From Sphingomonas pruni NBRC 15498 (GTDB lineage: Bacteria > Pseudomonadota > Alphaproteobacteria > Sphingomonadales > Sphingomonadaceae), in assembly GCF_001598455.1 (NCBI RefSeq), contig NZ_BCYZ01000015.1:1-64000 (forward strand): a stretch of 64,000 bases of DNA. The letters run 5' to 3'. Of this stretch, positions 58,109 to 64,000 are shown in pieces (position 1 is the first letter of the stretch; every line of letters starts with the position of its first letter). The notes below the pieces were generated by a model that ran no database searches, was not told the DNA's origin, and was given only the letters and a program-made list of their open reading frames with translations. The position numbers and the translations under genes are program-made.

Positions 58109-58846
58109 ATGGCGTTCTCGGATCAGATTGGACGGTTGCGCGAGGACAATCCGTCCCCGCTCTATCTCCAGCTCGAACAGCTTATTCGCGACGCGATCGG
58201 CGCCGACATTCTCGTCGCCGGCAACGCGATCCCTCCCGAGCGCGATCTCGCCAGCGAATATGACGTGTCGCGCATCACCGTGCGCAAAGCGATCGGCAGG
58301 CTGGTCGAGGAAGGGCTGCTCACCCGCCGGCGCGGCGCCGGCACCTTCGTCGCCGGGCGCGTCGAGAAGAGCTTCTCCAAGCTCTCCTCGTTCACCGAAG
58401 ACATGGCGGCGCGTGGCCGCCGCGCGAGCAGCAGCTGGGTTTCGCGCGCGCCGGGCCAGGTGAACCCGGAAGAAGCGATGATGCTGGGGCTCTCGCCAGG
58501 TGCGCCTGTGCTGCGCTTCGCGCGCATTCGCTATGCCGATGACGAACCGATGGCGCTCGAATTCTCGACCATAGCGGGCTATTGCCTCTCCTCGGTCGAT
58601 GCGGTCGAGGATTCGCTCTACGCCGCGCTCGAGAAGGTCGGCAACCGGCCGGTGCGCGCGCTGCAGCGGTTGAGGGCCGTGCCTTTCGGAGGCGAGCATG
58701 CCCGTATGCTCGGCGTCGATCCCGGCCATGCCGGCCTGCTGATCGAGCGCCGCGCCTTTCTGCGCGACGGTCGTCCGGCCGAAGTCACCCGGTCTTATTA
58801 TCGCGGCGACGCCTATGACTTCGTTGCCGAACTGAGCGACGTCTAA
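58109..58846 (+). CDS. GntR/HutC family transcriptional regulator
   Basis: This 245-residue regulator has an N-terminal winged helix (PLYLQLEQLIRDAI, DLASEYDVSRITVRKAIGRLVEEGLL, RRRGAGTFVAG) and a UTRA effector domain (95-240; LRFARIRYADDEPMALEFS, EVTRSYYRGDAYDFVAEL). HutC-type regulators with UTRA domains (NagR, DasR-like) sense sugar phosphates or amino sugars such as GlcNAc-6-P, which suits its location between hexosaminidase and galactosidase genes. The ATG at 58109 has GGGGGGAGGG upstream and is preferred to TTG at 58106. It probably controls both divergent operons. Confidence 0.93.
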   Translation: MAFSDQIGRLREDNPSPLYLQLEQLIRDAIGADILVAGNAIPPERDLASEYDVSRITVRKAIGRLVEEGLLTRRRGAGTFVAGRVEKSFSKLSSFTEDMAARGRRASSSWVSRAPGQVNPEEAMMLGLSPGAPVLRFARIRYADDEPMALEFSTIAGYCLSSVDAVEDSLYAALEKVGNRPVRALQRLRAVPFGGEHARMLGVDPGHAGLLIERRAFLRDGRPAEVTRSYYRGDAYDFVAELSDV

Positions 58847-58895
58847 CCCTCTTCTATACGTTCGGCCGCCTGTCATTCCGCTGGAGTATCATGCA

Positions 58896-61805
58896 ATGGA
58901 TCGCCGCCAACTTCTCCTCGGGGGCGCCGGCGCCGGCGCGCTGCTTGCGGTTCCGGGACGGGCTGCGGTCGCCGCGTACAGCGCCGAAGACAGCGACGGC
59001 TTTCCGATGCCGGCGCCGCTACAGCGCCTTCTGCCGCGCCTCCCGGACCTCGATCCTTCGCGCACGCGGCTCGAATTGGGCTGGCGTTTCCATGAAGGCG
59101 ACATACCGACGCCGGAACCGCAGGGGCACAATGATACTTATCTGAGCGTCAAGGCCGGCAATGCGCGCGGCGCGGCGGCGATGGCCTATGACGATACGGA
59201 CTGGGCGGAAGTGCGGCTGCCGCACGACTGGGCGGCGGGGCAACCCTTCGTCCGCACCGCCAACGTGTCGGAGGGCTATCGCCCGCGCGGTATCGGCTGG
59301 TATCGGCGCGCGCTGCGGCTCGATCCCGCCGATCGCGGCAAGACGATCGAGATTCATTTCGACGGCATCGCCACCGACGCGACGATCTGGGTCAATGGCA
59401 GCGTCGCCGCGCACAATTGGTCGGGCTATAACAGCATCTATGTCGATCTGACGCCCTTCGCGCGTTTCGGCGACGAGACGAACGTGATCGTCGTGCGGGT
59501 CGATGCCGATGCCAAAGAAGGCTGGTGGTACGAAGGCGCTGGCCTCTACCGCCATGTCTGGCTGGTCCGCCGCGCGTCGGTGGCGATCATCAGCGACGGC
59601 GTGCATTGCGATCCGCGCCAAGGGGGCGACGGACGGTGGCGCGTGCCCGTTACCGCGACGCTGGCAAACATCGATCGCGCCGCAGCGAGCGTGACGGTCG
59701 AGGCGGCGCTGCTCGATCCTGACGGTCGCGAAATCGCAACGCAGCGGACCGACGTCACGGTTCCGGTGCTTGGACGAGCCGATGCCGCCCTGACCCTCGA
59801 TGCCGGCAATCCCGCGCGATGGTCCGTCGAGGCGCCGACGCTCCATGCTGTGCGGACCCGCGTGCTGCGCGGTGGCGAGATCGTCGATGAGCGCCGCGTC
59901 GCGATCGGCTTCCGCACGGTGCGCTTCGATGCCGACAAGGGGCTGTTCGTCAACGAGCAGCCGGTCAAGCTGAAGGGCGTCTGCCTCCATCAGGACCATG
60001 CCGGAGTCGGTGTCGCGATACCCGACGCGCTGCTTGCCTGGCGGCTCGAGCGGCTCAAGGCGATGGGCTGCAACGCAATCCGCATGTCGCACAATGCGCC
60101 AACTGCCGAATTGCTCGATTGGTGCGACCGGATGGGCTTCCTCGTCATGGACGAGAATCGCAACTTCAATCCGGCGCCCGACTATCTCGCCCAGCTCGAA
60201 TGGCTGGTCCGGCGCGACCGCAACCGTCCCAGCGTAATCCTCTGGTCGGTGTTCAACGAAGAGCCGATGCAGGGCACCGAAGCCGGGGTAGAGATGGTGC
60301 GCCGCATGTCGGCTGCCGTCCGCCGGCTCGACGACAGCCGCCCGATCACCGCCGCGATGAATGGTTCCTTCTACAACCCCTCCAACGTGTCGACCGTCGT
60401 CGACGTGATGGGGTTCAACTATTACCAGGGCGATTACGACAAATTCCACCGGCTGAACCCGACCAAGCCGATGACGAGTTCGGAGGATACCAGCGCCTTC
60501 GAGACGCGCGGCGCCTTCGCCACCGATCGCGCGGGCCATGTCATTACCTCCTACGACACCGAGGCGGCGCCCTGGGGCGGCACACACCGCGCATCGTGGA
60601 AGAACATCGCCGAGCGTCCCTTCGTCGCGGGCGGCTTCGTCTGGACCGGCTTCGACTATCACGGCGAGCCGACGCCGCACGAATGGCCGACCATATCCAG
60701 CTTCTTCGGCATCCTCGACCTGTGCGGCTTCCCCAAGACCGCGTTCGACATCCACAGCGCGCACTGGGTCGATGATCGCCCGGTCGTGGCGATCGCCCCG
60801 CATTGGACCTGGCCCGGCCGCGAGGGTCAGCCGATCAAGGTGTTCGTCACCAGCAATGCCGAAACCGTCGCGCTGCGGCTCAACGGCCGCGACCTTGGCG
60901 TGCAGCGGGTCGACCGCATCATGGGCAACGAATGGACCGTGCCTTATGCGCCCGGCCGGATCGAGGCGCGCGCGATGCGCGGCGGCAAGATAGTGGCGAC
61001 AGCGGTCCACGAGACCGCGGGCCCGCCGGTGGCGCTGCGGCTCACGCCCGCGCGCATGGTCATGGCCGGCGACGACGAGGACGCTCAGCCGATCACCATC
61101 GACGCGGTCGATGCGCGCGGTCGTCACGTCCCAACCGCCAATCTGGCGACGCGCTTCACGGTAGAGGGCGCGACATTGCTGGGTGTCGGCAATGGCGACC
61201 CCAATTGTCACGAGACTGAGCAGTTCGCCGGGCCCGCCGGCGAACGGTCGCTGTTCAATGGTCTGGCGCAATTGATCGTCCGCGCCGACGCAGGTGGGGG
61301 ACGCATCGTCGTGCGCGCCACCGCATCGGGGCTGAAACCCGCCGCGCTGAAGCTCGACCGCGCCGATATCGCACCGCGCCCCCAGGTCGCGATGGTACCG
61401 GCCGTGTCGAAGGTCCGCGATTGGCGCCGTTCGCCGGCCTTCGCTCAACGCCCCGATCCCGGCCTCGCTCCCGCCGATGGCGACAACAATAGCTGGGACT
61501 TCATCCATAGCGGCGAGCCCACGCCCGCAGAAGCGCAGCCCGGCTGGCGCATCTATCGGGCGCGCTTCATCCCGTGGAAGCGTATCGCCGCCGAGGGAGG
61601 CGTGATCACGTTCGACGCGCTTGGCGGCAAGGCAGAGCTCTGGGTCGACGGCACCCGGATTGCCGTCAAGGAGGGTGCCGCTACCGCTCCCCTAAGCGCA
61701 CCGATCGCGCCCAGCGCCGGACCGCGTGTCGTTGCACTGCTCGTCAATGCGCCGGCCGGCCAGCCCTCGGGCATCCTGGGCCCGGTGGCGATCACCGGGC
61801 GCTGA
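58896..61805 (+). CDS. GH2 beta-galactosidase, Tat-exported
   Basis: This 969-residue GH2 enzyme has a twin-arginine signal (MDRRQLLLGGAGAGALLA). Domains in order: sugar-binding jelly roll (LPHDWAAGQPF; GIGWYRR), immunoglobulin-like domain with WWYEGAGLYRHVWL, a barrel with acid/base Glu455 in WSVFNEEP and nucleophile Glu530 in MTSSEDTS, then DUF4982 and C-terminal sandwich domains. These are typical of exo-beta-galactosidases of glycan loci. A last domain (EGGVITFDALGGKAELWVDG) resembles another carbohydrate-binding module. It follows the GntR gene by 49 bases and is probably co-transcribed with it. Confidence 0.93.
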   Translation: MDRRQLLLGGAGAGALLAVPGRAAVAAYSAEDSDGFPMPAPLQRLLPRLPDLDPSRTRLELGWRFHEGDIPTPEPQGHNDTYLSVKAGNARGAAAMAYDDTDWAEVRLPHDWAAGQPFVRTANVSEGYRPRGIGWYRRALRLDPADRGKTIEIHFDGIATDATIWVNGSVAAHNWSGYNSIYVDLTPFARFGDETNVIVVRVDADAKEGWWYEGAGLYRHVWLVRRASVAIISDGVHCDPRQGGDGRWRVPVTATLANIDRAAASVTVEAALLDPDGREIATQRTDVTVPVLGRADAALTLDAGNPARWSVEAPTLHAVRTRVLRGGEIVDERRVAIGFRTVRFDADKGLFVNEQPVKLKGVCLHQDHAGVGVAIPDALLAWRLERLKAMGCNAIRMSHNAPTAELLDWCDRMGFLVMDENRNFNPAPDYLAQLEWLVRRDRNRPSVILWSVFNEEPMQGTEAGVEMVRRMSAAVRRLDDSRPITAAMNGSFYNPSNVSTVVDVMGFNYYQGDYDKFHRLNPTKPMTSSEDTSAFETRGAFATDRAGHVITSYDTEAAPWGGTHRASWKNIAERPFVAGGFVWTGFDYHGEPTPHEWPTISSFFGILDLCGFPKTAFDIHSAHWVDDRPVVAIAPHWTWPGREGQPIKVFVTSNAETVALRLNGRDLGVQRVDRIMGNEWTVPYAPGRIEARAMRGGKIVATAVHETAGPPVALRLTPARMVMAGDDEDAQPITIDAVDARGRHVPTANLATRFTVEGATLLGVGNGDPNCHETEQFAGPAGERSLFNGLAQLIVRADAGGGRIVVRATASGLKPAALKLDRADIAPRPQVAMVPAVSKVRDWRRSPAFAQRPDPGLAPADGDNNSWDFIHSGEPTPAEAQPGWRIYRARFIPWKRIAAEGGVITFDALGGKAELWVDGTRIAVKEGAATAPLSAPIAPSAGPRVVALLVNAPAGQPSGILGPVAITGR

Positions 61806-61831
61806 CGCCGATACGAAGGATTTCAGCCAGA

Positions 61832-63340
61832 TCAGCGCACCGCCGCAGCGGGAACCGGGTCGGCGTAACGCGCCAGGAACTGAGCCAGGGTCGGTAGTTT
61901 GGGTAATCGTGCCTTAATCCCGGCGTCGAGCCCGTCCAGCGCCTGGCGAAGATTGGCATCGGGAAGCTGGCTCGGCAGCAAATGCCAGCCATCGGGCATC
62001 AGGCCCTGCCCCATCATCACCTGGCACCAGGAATCGATGCGGAAAATCTCGTCCTGGTCCTGATGCGCCATCGCCTGCTCGCGGAACAGTTCGAGGCGCG
62101 CCGCCAAGGTATCGGGCAGCGTCATCTGTGCCATGCGTTGCCAGAACGGTCCGTCGCGGTGGTTCAGCGCATAATGCAGGATCACGAAGTCGCGGACATG
62201 CGTCCATTCGGCCTCCGACCGCGCGTTGAAGCGATCGGCCAGCGCTTGATAGTCCCGGGTGAACGGGAATGACTGGATGAAGCGCGTGATCGCGATCATC
62301 ACCAGATGGATGCTGGTCGACTCCAGCGGTTCGATGAACCCGCCGGCCAGGCCGAGCGCCAGGCAGTTGCGGTGCCATGCCCGACGGCGCATGCCCGCGG
62401 TGAAACGCAGCAGCCGCGGCTCGAACAACGGTTCGCTGTCGAGCGCCGCGAGCAGCGTCTCGCGCGCCGTGTCATTGTCCATATCCTGACTGCAGAAGAC
62501 GAAGCCGTTGCCGACCCGGTGCTGCAGCGGAATCTGCCAGCGCCACCCGGCGTCGTGCGCGATGGCGCGCGTATATGGCACGGCCTCGCCCGCGCTCTCC
62601 GTCTGGACCGCGAACGCGCTGTCGGTTGCGAGCCAGTGGCTCCAATCGTCGAACCCGGCCTTCAGCGTTTGCTCGATCAGGAGCGCACGAAAGCCGGTGC
62701 AGTCGATGAAGAAATCGCCTTCGACCCGCTCGCCCGACGCCAGCACCAGCGCGCGGATGTCCCCGCTTTCCGGGTACTGCGACACCTCAGCGATGCGGCC
62801 TTCCACACGCTTTACCCCGTCGGCCTCGGCGATACCGCGCAGGAACCGCGCATAAGCGGTCGCGTCGAGATGATAGGCATAAGCCAGGCCAAGCTCGGGA
62901 TCGGCGGAGAAACGGTTTTCCGCCGCCGCGCGCAGTTCCAGCGAATAATCGCCATAGGGCCGCCCAAATCCGCGATGCCGTGCCTCCAGCCAGAAATGCT
63001 GGAAATCGGCTACGAACACCGATCGCCCGACCGATCCGAACGAGTGGAAATAGCGGTCGCCCGGCCGATCCCAATCCTCGAAGCCGATGCCGAGCTTGAA
63101 GCTGGCATTGGTCGCCCGGACGAACGCATCCTCGTCGATGCCGATGAACGAATGGAAGGTGCGGACGGTGGGAATGGTCGACTCGCCGACCCCGACCGTG
63201 CCGATCTCGTCGGATTCGACCAGCATCACCTCGATCATCGGGCTGAGATGCTTGGCGAGCGTGGTGGCGGCGACCCAGCCTGCCGTGCCGCCCCCGGCCA
63301 CCACGACGCGCCGGATCCTGTCGGGAGTTGCTTCGGTCAT
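61832..63340 (-). CDS. Flavin-dependent tryptophan halogenase family protein
   Basis: This 502-residue flavoenzyme has the full halogenase signature: FAD motif GGGTAGW at 16-22, catalytic Lys82 in ASFKLGIGFEDW, and W266-R-W-Q-I-P271, the WxWxIP motif that keeps halogenases from acting as monooxygenases. No biosynthetic genes for a halogenated natural product are nearby; instead it lies in a glycan locus with a cupin gene, a pairing that recurs beside TonB receptors in sphingomonads, caulobacters and xanthomonads. Its physiological substrate is unknown. The ATG at 63340 overlaps the cupin stop by four bases. It converges on the beta-galactosidase gene. Confidence 0.94.
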   Translation of the reverse strand: MTEATPDRIRRVVVAGGGTAGWVAATTLAKHLSPMIEVMLVESDEIGTVGVGESTIPTVRTFHSFIGIDEDAFVRATNASFKLGIGFEDWDRPGDRYFHSFGSVGRSVFVADFQHFWLEARHRGFGRPYGDYSLELRAAAENRFSADPELGLAYAYHLDATAYARFLRGIAEADGVKRVEGRIAEVSQYPESGDIRALVLASGERVEGDFFIDCTGFRALLIEQTLKAGFDDWSHWLATDSAFAVQTESAGEAVPYTRAIAHDAGWRWQIPLQHRVGNGFVFCSQDMDNDTARETLLAALDSEPLFEPRLLRFTAGMRRRAWHRNCLALGLAGGFIEPLESTSIHLVMIAITRFIQSFPFTRDYQALADRFNARSEAEWTHVRDFVILHYALNHRDGPFWQRMAQMTLPDTLAARLELFREQAMAHQDQDEIFRIDSWCQVMMGQGLMPDGWHLLPSQLPDANLRQALDGLDAGIKARLPKLPTLAQFLARYADPVPAAAVR

Positions 63341-64000
63341 CGGTTGAGCTGCCTTTGGATCAGGGCGCGCAATTGCCGCGCCGCCATGGGGTCGAGGGAC
63401 GCGAGCGGCCCGCGGGCCGGCACCGGCAAATGCGCCGCCGGACGCTCGGCCGGGCCGAAAATGTAATAGTCGAACATGGCGCGCCACGCCTCTTTCTCGT
63501 GGGCCGGACGGTCGCGGAGCGAGAGCATGGCGTGGAGCAACGTCGTCATCGGCGTGTCGAGGAAATCCGGGGCCGCGTTCCACCAATAATTGACCAGCAC
63601 GTTGAAGTCGTCGAGCGCCTCGACCTGGTGCCACCACAAGGCCGGATAGACGAGGACATCGCCGGGCTCGAGCTCGGCGATCTCGCCGGCCGCCGCTGCC
63701 TTGGCGAAATTGGGAAAGCGATCGAGATCGGGCGCGGCGAAATCGACCATCGTCACCACTTGCCCGCCCGGTGTCGGCGCTAGCGGTCCGGGATAGAGAT
63801 TGGCGACTTGTTCGGGCGGGAACAGGGTGAAGCGACGATGGCCGACGGCACAGCAGGCCGCATTGTTCGACATGTCGAAATGCGCCGCTGCGATCGTCCG
63901 GTTGCCGAGCCAGATGCTGGCGAGCGGCGGATGCTGGGCGAACAGACCGTCCGCCGGCGTCAATTCATTCTCCGCGCGAAAGCCCGGGAAGAACGTGTCG
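63337..64000 (-). CDS. Cupin-like (JmjC-type) domain protein, N-terminus cut by window edge
   Basis: At least 221 residues of a cupin_8/JmjC-like protein are visible; the frame runs open off the right edge and is in phase, so the N-terminal part (usually about 100 residues more) lies outside. Motifs are a metal-binding AHFD, the family block RRFTLFPPEQVANLYPGPL, PGDVLVYPALWWHQVEAL with the distal His, and NVLVNYWWN. These proteins are predicted Fe(II)/2-oxoglutarate-type enzymes, and they accompany TonB receptors and tryptophan-halogenase-like proteins in glycan loci. The stop overlaps the halogenase start by four bases. Role in the locus unknown. Confidence 0.9.
   Translation of the reverse strand, partial: DTFFPGFRAENELTPADGLFAQHPPLASIWLGNRTIAAAHFDMSNNAACCAVGHRRFTLFPPEQVANLYPGPLAPTPGGQVVTMVDFAAPDLDRFPNFAKAAAAGEIAELEPGDVLVYPALWWHQVEALDDFNVLVNYWWNAAPDFLDTPMTTLLHAMLSLRDRPAHEKEAWRAMFDYYIFGPAERPAAHLPVPARGPLASLDPMAARQLRALIQRQLNR

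Noticed and set aside
59019..61508. 829-residue open frame on the minus strand, antisense to the beta-galactosidase
   Set aside because: Shadow of a motif-complete GH2 gene; composition (Arg/His/Asp-rich) is typical of such frames.

Overview
The window is high-GC DNA with the gene repertoire of an alphaproteobacterium of the Sphingomonadaceae (Sphingomonas-like). The pointers are MucR/Ros regulators, TonB-dependent receptors paired with glycoside hydrolases and flavin-dependent tryptophan halogenases, twin-arginine secreted enzymes, and Agrobacterium-type tra genes. No rRNA, intact tRNA or CRISPR array is visible. Most operons are tightly packed, with 4-bp ATGA/GTGA overlaps.

Region 1 (1-5043) is the accessory core of an integrated conjugative or mobilizable element. 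It holds TraC- and TraD-like genes, a MucR-like regulator, a fused nucleotidyltransferase-HEPN protein, a region-4-only sigma factor coupled to the ArdC antirestriction gene, a hairpin-rich non-coding stretch upstream of ardC, and two overlapping AlpA-type regulators.

Region 2 (5282-20843) looks like cargo. It carries a glyoxalase-family gene, an SDR, an NTF2-like protein, a stand-alone cytochrome b, an Rrf2 / FixJ / receiver / PAS histidine kinase operon with a large palindrome over the Rrf2 start codon, two paralogous NmrA-like reductases, a GST, alpha/beta hydrolases, a VioB/RebD-type ferritin-like protein and a metallo-beta-lactamase-fold hydrolase. At 21325-21349 lies the 3' end of a serine-type tRNA gene without its 5' half. 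This is the expected footprint of tRNA-targeted integration, so positions 1-21349 may be the right part of one island.

Region 3 (21403-36843) is a catabolic cluster. A thiamine-diphosphate (transketolase/PDH-E1-like) enzyme and a LysR regulator are divergent from a Rieske oxygenase, a trans-sulfuration-type PLP enzyme, a two-subunit FAD amine/opine-type dehydrogenase, a complete SoxBDAG heterotetrameric sarcosine oxidase, an MFS transporter and formyltetrahydrofolate deformylase. The combination predicts demethylation of a quaternary or N-methylated amino compound, with one-carbon units moving through tetrahydrofolate to formate. The substrate is not identifiable from sequence. A DUF3089 hydrolase, a TonB receptor, a TPR-sulfotransferase and a CocE-type hydrolase follow (36858-44779) and may supply a conjugated form of a substrate.

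Region 4 (44889-64000) is a polysaccharide-utilization locus. It contains a TonB receptor with a palindromic operator just downstream of its promoter, then GH29 alpha-L-fucosidase, GH3, GH2 beta-mannosidase and GH20 hexosaminidase in one coupled operon. These are divergent from a GntR/HutC regulator and a GH2 beta-galactosidase, followed by a convergent tryptophan-halogenase-like flavoenzyme and a cupin-like protein cut by the window edge. The enzyme set matches the trimming of complex N-glycans, especially plant-type glycans.
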